Assembly: GCA_046295655.1 (NCBI GenBank)
Contig: JBKBMT010000067.1
Span: forward strand, 1-14,129
Direction of reading: 5' to 3'
DNA: 14,129 nt
Source: JBKBMT01 sp046295655
GTDB taxonomy: Bacteria; Pseudomonadota; Alphaproteobacteria; Rhodobacterales; Rhodobacteraceae
The notes beneath the pieces are model-generated. The model searched no databases and was not told the origin of the DNA. It saw nothing but the letters and a program-made list of their open reading frames with translations. Numbering within the stretch: position 1 is the stretch's first letter; each line of letters starts with the position of its first letter. The position numbers were made by a program, and so were the translations under genes. Positions 7,296-13,983 of the stretch are shown here, in pieces.

Positions 7296-9509
7296 ATGGC
7301 ACGGGAACGCGAAGTCGGCACGCTGTGGATCGGCGGTGCGCTGAGCTGGCTGGAACAGCTTTGCCTCAAGTCCTTCGTCGATCGCGGTCAGCGGATCACG
7401 CTGTTTTCCTACGATCCGATCCCCAATGTCCCCGACGGCGTCATCCGGCGCGACGGGCGCGAGGTTCTCGATACCGACGATTTCATCAAGTACGAGTCGA
7501 AGGACAGTTACGCGCTGTTTGCGGACCTGTTCCGGCTGCACATGCTGGCGGTCTGTCCGGGCATGATATGGGTCGATACCGATGTCTACTGCCAGCGTCC
7601 GCTCGACCACGAGGGCGATCATGTCATGGCGTTCGAACTGCCCGGGCAGCATCGGGTCAACAACGCGGTTCTGGGTCTCCCGGCCGATGGCGCCCTTCTG
7701 CGCGCCCTGATCGACTTCACCGCAGACCGGTTCGCGATACCGCCGTTCCTGAAACCGGCCCTGCGGCACGAGTATGCCGCTGCGAGGAGCGCCGGCACGC
7801 CGGTGCATGTCAGCCGCCAGCCATGGGGGGTCTGGGGGCCGCTGATGCTGACCCATTTCGTGCACCAACTGGGTCTGGCCGACCAGGTTCTGCCGATGGA
7901 GACCTTCTATCCGGTCCCGTTTCCCGACCGGCTGCAATTTCTTCGCCCGGCCGGTCGGGTTGCGCCGCGGATCGGGCCGGCCACGACAGGGTTGCACCTC
8001 TGGGCATCGAACAAGCGCGAGATCGGGTTGAAACATGCGGGTCTCGCGCCGCCCGGATCCTATCTTGCGATGCTCTGCGAGCGGCACGGCATCCGTCCGG
8101 AACTGGCGCCGATCCGCAGCCGGGGACGTCGCAGTTTCGACGCCGCGCTGGCGGACCGGCTCGATGTGACGGAGGTCGACCGCTTTGCCGATGTCGGCGG
8201 CAATGCGCCGGGGCTCGCCCTGGCGCTGTCGGCGCGCTGGGACTGCCGGATCACGCTGATCGATCTCGACGACCGCGGGCGGGTGCCAGATCCGCCGTCC
8301 GACTGGGTCGCACCCTATCGCGCCAGACTGCTGGCGCATGGCGTGCCGGAGGATCGGATCGTTCTGGTAAAGGATCTTGCGGACTTGCCACCGCAGGATG
8401 TGGTGGCGAACCTTGCCGGCTTCGGAGATGCGCGCAAGATCAAGCATCTGGCACCGGTTCTTGAGAAGATCTTCCACTCCGGCAGCCGGATGGTCCTCGA
8501 CATTCGCAAGGGCTCGGGTGCCTTCCCCTTCCTGCGCGAACGCGGCGAGGTGGAGACGCTGGAGACCCGCAGCGACGGCGGGGTCGAGATTGCGCGCGCG
8601 CTTTTCCGGCCGCTGGCGCCGGCGCCGAGACAGGCGTCGGCCCCGGCATCCGCGGAGTGGAGCGCCATAGCCGGGGGGCTTGCCGGCCGCGACGGCTTTT
8701 TCCGCGAAGGCGACGAAGGCCATTCGTTTCTCTACATTCCCCGGGGACGCACGCTTGTCGTGACCTTCGACAATCTCGACATCGCCATGGGCAAACGCGA
8801 GGACCGGCGCCCCTGGGGGTTTTCGTTCATCGAACAGCAGGGCTGGTCGATGCTCGGCGTGATGGCCGGCGGCTGGACCTGGTATCGCAATCCCTGGGTT
8901 GCGACCGAGTTCGACCGTCTGCGGGACAGCGGATTCTTCGGCCGCTTCGACCGGGTGGTGTTCTACGGGGCATCCATGGGCGGCTATGCCGCGGCCGCCT
9001 TCTGCCCCGCCTGTCCCGGTGCGGATGTGGTGGCGATCTCCCCGCAATCGACGCTCGACCGCAGACTGGTGCCCTGGGAAAGCCGATACCGCACCGCCTG
9101 GGGCCGCGATTTCTCGGGGCCCTACGGGGACGCGGCGGCGGTCTCGGCTGCGGCGCGGCGGGTTTTGTTGTTCTACGATCCCTACGAAGACCTGGACGCG
9201 GCCCATGCCGACCGTTTCACCGGCGCGAACGTCACGAAGCTGCGGGCCCCGCTTCTGGGACACAGGCTCGGTTCGTCGCTTCAACAGATGGGAATCCTGT
9301 CACCGATCGTCACCGCGGCGCTGGAAGGGCATCTGACCGAGGCCGACTTCTATCGCGCCCTGCGGGCCCGCAAGGCATTTCCCCGCTATCAGCGCGAACT
9401 CTTTGCCCGCGCCCTTCCGCGCCACCCGAAGCTTGCGCGGCAGATGGGTCGCTGGGTGCTGGAACGCGGCGACAACCGCCAGATCCGGCTTGCCCTGGAG
9501 AGCCTCTGA
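7296..9509 (+). CDS. Three-module fusion: GT32-type glycosyltransferase, Rossmann/methyltransferase-like, alpha/beta-hydrolase-like
   Basis: A 737-residue protein. Module 1 (about 7-265) resembles GT32/capsular-type sugar transferases: WIGGALSWLE near the start, KDSYALFADLFRLHML, DxD motif DTD at 94-96 (IWVDTDVYCQRPLD) and VNNAVLGLP at 121-129. Module 2 (about 294-440) looks like a class I methyltransferase fold: FADVGGNAPGLAL as motif I, LIDLDD at 321-326, DVVANLAGFGD and VLDIRKGSGAF. SAM binding is not proven. A short Ala/Pro-rich linker (441-455) leads to module 3 (about 463-735), an alpha/beta-hydrolase-like domain with GASMGG (Ser560), FYDP (Asp628) and GHRLG (His656) as the apparent triad. 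Module 3 is the intact relative of the protein at 2769-3758. The ATG at 7296 is preferred over a TTG at 7230. There is no signal peptide. It probably builds and modifies a glycan; the substrate is unknown. Confidence 0.87.
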   Translation: MAREREVGTLWIGGALSWLEQLCLKSFVDRGQRITLFSYDPIPNVPDGVIRRDGREVLDTDDFIKYESKDSYALFADLFRLHMLAVCPGMIWVDTDVYCQRPLDHEGDHVMAFELPGQHRVNNAVLGLPADGALLRALIDFTADRFAIPPFLKPALRHEYAAARSAGTPVHVSRQPWGVWGPLMLTHFVHQLGLADQVLPMETFYPVPFPDRLQFLRPAGRVAPRIGPATTGLHLWASNKREIGLKHAGLAPPGSYLAMLCERHGIRPELAPIRSRGRRSFDAALADRLDVTEVDRFADVGGNAPGLALALSARWDCRITLIDLDDRGRVPDPPSDWVAPYRARLLAHGVPEDRIVLVKDLADLPPQDVVANLAGFGDARKIKHLAPVLEKIFHSGSRMVLDIRKGSGAFPFLRERGEVETLETRSDGGVEIARALFRPLAPAPRQASAPASAEWSAIAGGLAGRDGFFREGDEGHSFLYIPRGRTLVVTFDNLDIAMGKREDRRPWGFSFIEQQGWSMLGVMAGGWTWYRNPWVATEFDRLRDSGFFGRFDRVVFYGASMGGYAAAAFCPACPGADVVAISPQSTLDRRLVPWESRYRTAWGRDFSGPYGDAAAVSAAARRVLLFYDPYEDLDAAHADRFTGANVTKLRAPLLGHRLGSSLQQMGILSPIVTAALEGHLTEADFYRALRARKAFPRYQRELFARALPRHPKLARQMGRWVLERGDNRQIRLALESL

Positions 9510-9512
9510 ACC

Positions 9513-9542
9513 GCCGCGGGTGTGGGTTTCGCGCCACGCGGC
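9513..9542 (+). terminator. Possible stem-loop terminator after the fusion gene
   Basis: GCCGCG at 9513-9518 pairs with CGCGGC at 9537-9542, and an inner TG.G/CCA extension is possible. The hairpin begins three bases after the stop codon. No T-run follows, so intrinsic termination is uncertain. The rest of the 129-base gap to 9638 holds no recognised promoter. Confidence 0.28.
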
Positions 9543-9638
9543 GTGCACAATCGGTCTGCACACCCGGCCGAAAAAGCTTGATCGGCGGGGGCTTTCGGGG
9601 ATCCTCGTGGAAAAGCACGAAGAGCGTCGAGGCAGAGC

Positions 9639-11117
9639 ATGCTGGAAACCGATATCCGGGCACAGGCCCGGAGCCCCGTTGATTCTGGCAACCTTCTTGC
9701 CCGGAGGATCGCGGAAAGGACGGGACTTCCCGTCGCCGCCCTGTTCCGCGGTCAGTTCGCGGTATCGACCGATCCGCGCTGTCCGGTCGAGGGCTGGTGC
9801 AGTGTGTCTGTGGGGGGCTTCTATCTGCACTGCTGTCCCGAACTGAGGCTCTATCGAATTCTCGGAGCCTGCGGGTCGCTTGTGGCAGTGGTCTGCGGCG
9901 TCGCGGTGACACCGGAGGGCGTGCCGCTCGGCGCGATCAGTGGGCTCGATCTGACCGCCGACGACCCGCAGGCCGCCCAGCGGCTGGAGTCGCTGATCGA
10001 AACCCTGGTGGGCCGTTTCGTCGCCGTGACCTGTCTTCCCGGTGCGGCGCGGGTCTATACCGACTGTGCGGGCGACATGGGTGTGCTCTATGATCCGCAG
10101 ACCCGCCGGCTGGGCAGCAGCCTTGGCGTGATCCTGTACCGCGAAATCGAGGAACGGCCCGATTTCGATCACGATGCGATCGTCGCGGGGCGGGGCAACT
10201 ACGTGCTGGGGTATGTGCGCGACCGGCATGCACGGCGGCTGCCGCCCAACTTCCGGCTGGATCTGGAGGACTTCCGCCCGACCCGTTTCTGGCCGCGGGA
10301 AGACAGTCTTGACGCGACGGGCGATCTTTCGCTTGCGGAGACGGTGGAACGCATCGTCGAGAGGCTCGCCCGCAACACCGAGGCGCTGCTTGCCGTGGCG
10401 CCTTGCCTGATGCCGATCTCCGGGGGGCAGGATTCACGTACGCTGGTGGGCGCGACCCGCCACCTGCACGGCCGCATGGCCGGGTTCTTCGGCTGGCACA
10501 TGCACAGGAATTCGCGGCGCGACTGCGAGATCGGGGCCCGGATCGCCGAGCGGCTCGGGCTCGACTATACCGTGATCGGCCGGATCCGGCCGTCGGCGGC
10601 CGAGGTCGCGGCATTCTTCGCCCGCACGGGCTGGATGGTTAACGGCGGCGGGCTTCTGTCGCTCGGAATGGCCAATACGCTGCCCGAGGGGCATCTGGTG
10701 CTTCGCGGCAACCTGATGGAACTGACCCGCGCGACCGAATGGGGCTGGCGGCGGGTTTCCCGTGTCGATCCCGATTGCGCCGATTGGGGTATCAAGCGGC
10801 TGAAGCTGACCCACGCCGCCCCCAAGGAACGGCGGCCGGTCGATCTCAGACAGCGGTACCTCGACTGGCGCGCGACGATCCCCGGGCCGCTGAAGGCCAT
10901 CGCGCACGACCTGTCGTTCGTCGAGAACTACTACGCCAACGCCGGCGGCGCCCGCGGCTATGCGCATGTCAATGTCACCCTGGTGAACCCTTTTGCTGAC
11001 CGGCATCTTTTCGCGCTGACGCTCGGCGTACCGGCGCGGCAACGGCGGGGCGGAGAATTGAACGCGGCGCTTCTGGCGCGCGCGGCGCCGGATCTTGCCG
11101 ACCTGCCGTTCGTCTGA
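9639..11117 (+). CDS. Asparagine-synthase-like protein (ATP-pyrophosphatase family)
   Basis: A 492-residue protein. The C-terminal half has the PP-loop of the asparagine synthetase group, PISGGQDSRT (SGGQDS at 261-266), and the family's late block NPFADRHLFALTLGVP at about 450-465. These enzymes activate a carboxylate by adenylation for attack by an amine. The N-terminal 170 residues look like a worn class II glutaminase domain: VGRFVAVTCLPGAARVYTDCAGDMGVLYDP at 124-153 matches the usual pattern. The protein does not begin Met-Cys, so the catalytic Cys2 is absent and ammonia from glutamine is unlikely. Such proteins occur in natural-product and surface-polymer loci as amide-forming enzymes. 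GAGG lies 6 bases before the ATG. It follows the fusion gene by 129 bases in the same direction, so a shared pathway is plausible. The substrate is unknown; it is not the housekeeping AsnB. Confidence 0.87.
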   Translation: MLETDIRAQARSPVDSGNLLARRIAERTGLPVAALFRGQFAVSTDPRCPVEGWCSVSVGGFYLHCCPELRLYRILGACGSLVAVVCGVAVTPEGVPLGAISGLDLTADDPQAAQRLESLIETLVGRFVAVTCLPGAARVYTDCAGDMGVLYDPQTRRLGSSLGVILYREIEERPDFDHDAIVAGRGNYVLGYVRDRHARRLPPNFRLDLEDFRPTRFWPREDSLDATGDLSLAETVERIVERLARNTEALLAVAPCLMPISGGQDSRTLVGATRHLHGRMAGFFGWHMHRNSRRDCEIGARIAERLGLDYTVIGRIRPSAAEVAAFFARTGWMVNGGGLLSLGMANTLPEGHLVLRGNLMELTRATEWGWRRVSRVDPDCADWGIKRLKLTHAAPKERRPVDLRQRYLDWRATIPGPLKAIAHDLSFVENYYANAGGARGYAHVNVTLVNPFADRHLFALTLGVPARQRRGGELNAALLARAAPDLADLPFV

Positions 11118-11152
11118 CGCCGCGTGCCTTCTGCTTTGGTCGCAGGATCGTC

Positions 11153-11164
11153 CAAGCCGGCTTG
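11153..11164. promoter_or_regulatory. 12-bp perfect palindrome upstream of the MoxR-type gene
   Basis: CAAGCCGGCTTG is self-complementary and lies about 54 bases before the ATG at 11218. TTGACC, a reasonable -35, overlaps its right end (11162-11167), but the -10 region 17 bases on (CAACGT) is poor. It may be an operator or chance in GC-rich DNA. Confidence 0.25.
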
Positions 11165-11217
11165 ACCCCGCCGGGACGCCGCCGCAACGTGGCCGGGTTG
11201 GTCGGCAGGAGGCACGG

Positions 11218-12126
11218 ATGGCACGGATACCGGACAGCATCGAGGCGCTTCAGGCCCTGCTCGCCGGCCAGTCCTACGTCTGCGGCAGGGCCCTGGCCAC
11301 GGTCGCCTTCCTCGCGCTGCGCCTCGGCCGGCCGTTATTCCTGGAAGGCGAGGCCGGCACCGGCAAGACCGAGATCGCCAAGGCCATCGCCGACGGCCTG
11401 GGGCGACGGCTGATCCGGTTGCAGTGCTACGAGGGGCTGGACGCCGCAAGCGCCGTCTACGAATGGAACTTCGCCGCCCAGATGATCGCAATCCGCGCTG
11501 CCGAGGCGACCGGGGCGGATGCCGAACATCTGCGCGGCGACCTGTTTGGCCCCGACTATCTGATCGAACGTCCGCTGTTGCAGGCGATGCGGCCGCAGGC
11601 AGGCGGCGCGCCGGTCCTTCTGATCGACGAGATCGACCGCACGGACGAACCGTTCGAGGCGTTCCTGCTGGAGGCACTGAGCGATTTCCAGGTGACGATC
11701 CCCGAACTGGGCACGATCCGCGCGCCCGAGCCGCCGATCGTGATCCTGACATCGAACCGCACCCGGGAGGTGCATGACGCACTGAAACGGCGGTGCCTGT
11801 ATCACTGGGTCGATTACCCGGACTTCGCCCGCGAGATCGAGATCCTGAAGGCCCGCGCGCCCGAGGCGACCGAAACGCTCAGCCGCGAGATCGTGGCCTT
11901 TGTGCAGCGGCTGCGGACCGAGGATCTGTTCAAGAAGCCGGGCGTCGCCGAGACCATCGACTGGGCGAAATGCCTGCTCGCGCTGGATGTGATCACCCTG
12001 TCGCCCGAGGTGATCGCCGACACGCTGGGGGCGATCCTGAAGTACCAGGACGACATTGCCCGGCTGCAGGGCATGGAGGCCAAGCGCCTGCTGGATGAGG
12101 CGAAACGGTCGCTGGAGGCGGCCTGA
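11218..12126 (+). CDS. MoxR-family AAA+ ATPase (CoxD-like)
   Basis: A 302-residue cytoplasmic ATPase. Walker A is GEAGTGKT (44-51), Walker B is LLIDEID (134-140), sensor 1 is TSN (178-180), and the arginine-finger region KRRCLYHWVDYPDF spans 190-203. The last stretch matches MoxR proteins such as CoxD of carbon monoxide dehydrogenase clusters. MoxR ATPases act as chaperones in metal-cofactor insertion or complex maturation, usually with a von Willebrand factor A (VWA) partner. AGGAGG ends 5 bases before the ATG, a near-ideal ribosome binding site that fixes this start over the upstream in-frame codons. No VWA gene is adjacent on the right; an M19 dipeptidase follows after 39 bases. Family assignment is firm; the client protein is unknown, and no CO dehydrogenase gene is in the window. 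Confidence 0.94.
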   Translation: MARIPDSIEALQALLAGQSYVCGRALATVAFLALRLGRPLFLEGEAGTGKTEIAKAIADGLGRRLIRLQCYEGLDAASAVYEWNFAAQMIAIRAAEATGADAEHLRGDLFGPDYLIERPLLQAMRPQAGGAPVLLIDEIDRTDEPFEAFLLEALSDFQVTIPELGTIRAPEPPIVILTSNRTREVHDALKRRCLYHWVDYPDFAREIEILKARAPEATETLSREIVAFVQRLRTEDLFKKPGVAETIDWAKCLLALDVITLSPEVIADTLGAILKYQDDIARLQGMEAKRLLDEAKRSLEAA

Positions 12127-12133
12127 CCGCCTT

Positions 12134-12148
12134 GCCTGCACCGCAGGC
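12134..12148. other. Short perfect hairpin between the ATPase and dipeptidase genes
   Basis: GCCTGC-ACC-GCAGGC forms a 6-bp GC-rich stem with a 3-base loop, 7 bases after the ATPase stop. No T-run follows. It lies just upstream of the weak translation start of the dipeptidase (GTG at 12166), so it could reduce read-through or affect translation of that gene. Confidence 0.3.
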
Positions 12149-12165
12149 GGGGCCATGGTGCCGGC

Positions 12166-13245
12166 GTGAGCGCGCGGGGGGCGGTGGTGCACAGGGTTTT
12201 CGACGGCCATAACGATCTGCTGTTGCGACTGTGGCAGGCGCCGGACCGGCGGTCGGCGATCTGGCTTCAGGGCGACGGGACCGGGCATCTCGACCTGCCG
12301 CGAATGCAGGCGGCGGGATTTGCGGGCGGCCTGTTCGCAATCTATGTGCCCTCGGCGCAGGTGGGCGACGTGGCGGACGTGCTGAGGCAGATGGAAAACC
12401 CGCCCTATGACCTGCCCCTGCCCGATCCGATCGGGCATCAGACCGCGCAGCCGATCGCCATGGCCATGGCCGCGCATCTTCTGTGGATGGAACGGGCCAG
12501 CGGCGGCGCGTTCCGCATCTGCAGGACGCTGGACGATCTTGATGCCTGCGCTGCATCGGACACCATCGCCGGGGTCATGCACATGGAAGGGGCCGAGGCG
12601 ATCGACCCCGATCTCGACGCGCTGCATGTGCTGCACGCTCTGGGCCTGCGCAGCCTGGGCCCGGTCTGGTCGCGGCCGACGATCTTCGGCCATGGCGTCC
12701 CGTTCCGCTTTCCCGGCGATCCCGATACGGGGCCGGGGCTGACCGAAGCTGGCCGGCGGCTGGTGCGCGAATGCAACCGGCTGGGCATCCTGATCGACCT
12801 CAGTCACATGAACGCTGCCGGGTTCGACGATGTTGCCGCGATCAGCGACGCGCCGCTGGTCGCCACCCATTCGAACGCCTGGGCGGTGACCCCTTCGACC
12901 CGCAATCTGACCGACCGCCAGCTCGACATGATCCGCGAACGCGACGGGCTGGTCGGGCTGAACTTTGCCACCGTCTTCCTGCGCGAGGATGGCCGGCAGT
13001 CGCCGGCGATGGGCTGGGACCCGCTGCTGCGCCACCTCGACCATCTGATCGGCCGGCTGGGCGAGGACCGGGTCGGGTTCGGGTCGGATTTCGACGGCGC
13101 GACCATGCCCGACGGGATCGGCGACGTGACCGGCCTGGCGCGGCTGACTGCGGCGCTGGAGCGGCACGGCTACGGGGCCGCGCTGATGGAAAAGCTGTGT
13201 TGGCGGAACTGGCGCGCGGTTCTCGGCCGGGTCTGGAAGGACTGA
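12166..13245 (+). CDS. M19-family (renal/membrane-type) dipeptidase
   Basis: A 359-residue zinc dipeptidase of peptidase family M19 (amidohydrolase fold). These enzymes hydrolyse dipeptides, some with a D-residue at the C-terminal side. Metal ligands are all visible: His15 and Asp17 (DGHND), bridging Glu141 (MHMEGAEAI), His214 (LIDLSHMN) and His235 (VATHSNAWAV). Asp308 of VGFGSDFDGA is the catalytic aspartate, and the RNLTDRQLDMI block after the last His is typical. No signal peptide is seen, so it is probably cytoplasmic, unlike the GPI-anchored mammalian enzymes. The frame has no ATG near the start; GTG at 12166 is chosen, with GTG at 12184 as alternative, and the ribosome binding site is weak. 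It probably shares a transcript with the ATPase gene upstream. It converges on infC with 26 bases between stops. Confidence 0.93.
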   Translation: MSARGAVVHRVFDGHNDLLLRLWQAPDRRSAIWLQGDGTGHLDLPRMQAAGFAGGLFAIYVPSAQVGDVADVLRQMENPPYDLPLPDPIGHQTAQPIAMAMAAHLLWMERASGGAFRICRTLDDLDACAASDTIAGVMHMEGAEAIDPDLDALHVLHALGLRSLGPVWSRPTIFGHGVPFRFPGDPDTGPGLTEAGRRLVRECNRLGILIDLSHMNAAGFDDVAAISDAPLVATHSNAWAVTPSTRNLTDRQLDMIRERDGLVGLNFATVFLREDGRQSPAMGWDPLLRHLDHLIGRLGEDRVGFGSDFDGATMPDGIGDVTGLARLTAALERHGYGAALMEKLCWRNWRAVLGRVWKD

Positions 13246-13271
13246 CGCCTGCGCCCCGCGCGCCGCCCCTG

Positions 13272-13811
13272 CTACTTGGGCGCGATCATCATGACCATCT
13301 GCCGGCCCTCGAGCTTGGGCATCGATTCGATCTTGCCCGCATCGCCGACATCGGCCGCGACGCGGTTCAGAAGCTCGAGCCCCAGCTGCTGATGCGCCAT
13401 CTCGCGGCCGCGGAATCGCAACGTGACCTTCACCTTGTCCCCTTCGCCCAGGAATTTCATCACCGACCGCATCTTGACCTCGTAATCGTGCGTATCGGTG
13501 CCGGGCCGGAACTTTATTTCCTTGATCTCGATGATCTTCTGCTTCTTGCGCGCCTCGGCCTCGCGCTTCTGCTGTTCGTATTTGAACTTGCCGAAGTCCA
13601 TGATCTTGCAGACCGGGGGAACTGCTGTCGGCGAGATCTCGACCAGATCGAGCCCGGCCTCCTGGGCAAGGGCAAGGGCCCTTGACGGGGTGACGACGCC
13701 GATGTTCTCGCCCTCCGGTCCGATCAGGCGGATCTCCGGGGCGCGAATGCGGTCGTTCACGCGCGGTCCGGTGTCGCGCTGCGGCGGGGCGTTGTGGGGT
13801 CTGCGGGCTAT
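13272..13811 (-). CDS. infC: Translation initiation factor IF-3, probable AUA start
   Basis: IF-3 binds the 30S subunit, blocks 50S joining and checks the start codon and initiator tRNA. The product shows the N-domain (RVNDRIRAPEIRLIG, then LDLVEISPTAVPPVCKIMDFGKFK), the charged linker helix (YEQQKREAEARKKQK) and the C-domain ending MVMMIAPK. Read from the ATA at 13811, it is 179 residues, the normal size (E. coli 180), and begins ARRPHNAPPQRDTG as in alphaproteobacterial IF-3. GGAG sits 7 bases before this ATA. In-frame ATGs at 13856 and 13874 would add 15 to 21 residues, but they lie within the candidate promoter. Rare AUU/AUC/AUA starts are known for infC and give autoregulation, because IF-3 rejects them. 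No rpmI-rplT follows: the next gene is convergent, so infC stands alone here. Product identity is certain; the start is inferred. Confidence 0.95.
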   Translation of the reverse strand: MARRPHNAPPQRDTGPRVNDRIRAPEIRLIGPEGENIGVVTPSRALALAQEAGLDLVEISPTAVPPVCKIMDFGKFKYEQQKREAEARKKQKIIEIKEIKFRPGTDTHDYEVKMRSVMKFLGEGDKVKVTLRFRGREMAHQQLGLELLNRVAADVGDAGKIESMPKLEGRQMVMMIAPK

Positions 13812-13818
13812 GACGGGT

Positions 13819-13822
13819 CTCC
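13819..13822 (-). promoter_or_regulatory. Ribosome binding site deciding the infC AUA start
   Basis: On the minus strand GGAG is followed by 7 bases (ACCCGTC) and then ATA at 13811-13809. The spacing is ideal for that codon. It would be internal coding sequence if translation began at the ATG at 13856. Confidence 0.7.
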
Positions 13823-13845
13823 GTTGTGTTGCAAGCGTGGCGCGC

Positions 13846-13874
13846 AAAATAGTCATGCCCCCCGACCGGATCAA
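13846..13874 (-). promoter_or_regulatory. Candidate sigma-70 promoter of infC
   Basis: Minus-strand TTGATC (13874-13869) and TATTTT (13851-13846) each match four of six consensus bases and are separated by exactly 17 bases. Transcription would start near 13838, leaving a leader of about 27 bases before the ATA. The ATG at 13856 lies in the spacer next to the -10 box and would not be transcribed from this promoter. Confidence 0.55.
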
Positions 13875-13902
13875 CCGGTTTCAGCCACGATCCGCCGCCT
13901 GT

Positions 13903-13927
13903 GCCGCAATGCGGCGAAAGCTCTTTC
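13903..13927. promoter_or_regulatory. Two adjacent dyads in the infC divergent region
   Basis: GCCGCA-A-TGCGGC (13903-13915) is directly followed by GAAAG-CT-CTTTC (13916-13927). Both are perfect inverted repeats lying between infC and the divergent gene at 13984, about 30 bases upstream of the infC -35 box. They may form a binding site for a regulator of one or both genes. No consensus was recognised. Confidence 0.25.
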
Positions 13928-13983
13928 ATTCCCGTCCCGGCTCTGGCACAGGGTGGCGCAGACCGGACCCGGAGGAGTTGGAC

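Noticed and set aside
7161..9284. In-frame upstream extension of the minus-strand glycosyltransferase into a 1462-codon open frame
   Set aside because: The extra 708 codons are antisense to the well-supported fusion gene at 7296-9509, have Arg/Pro/Gly-rich low-complexity composition and match no family. Long antisense frames are expected in DNA of this GC content.
11218..12126. Carbon monoxide dehydrogenase accessory gene coxD
   Set aside because: The sequence is CoxD-like, but no cox structural genes or VWA partner are in the window, so the symbol is not justified.
13246..13283. Possible terminator between the dipeptidase gene and infC
   Set aside because: GCGCCC (13251-13256) can pair with GGGCGC (13278-13283), but the loop is about 21 bases, the right arm lies inside infC and no T-run is present.
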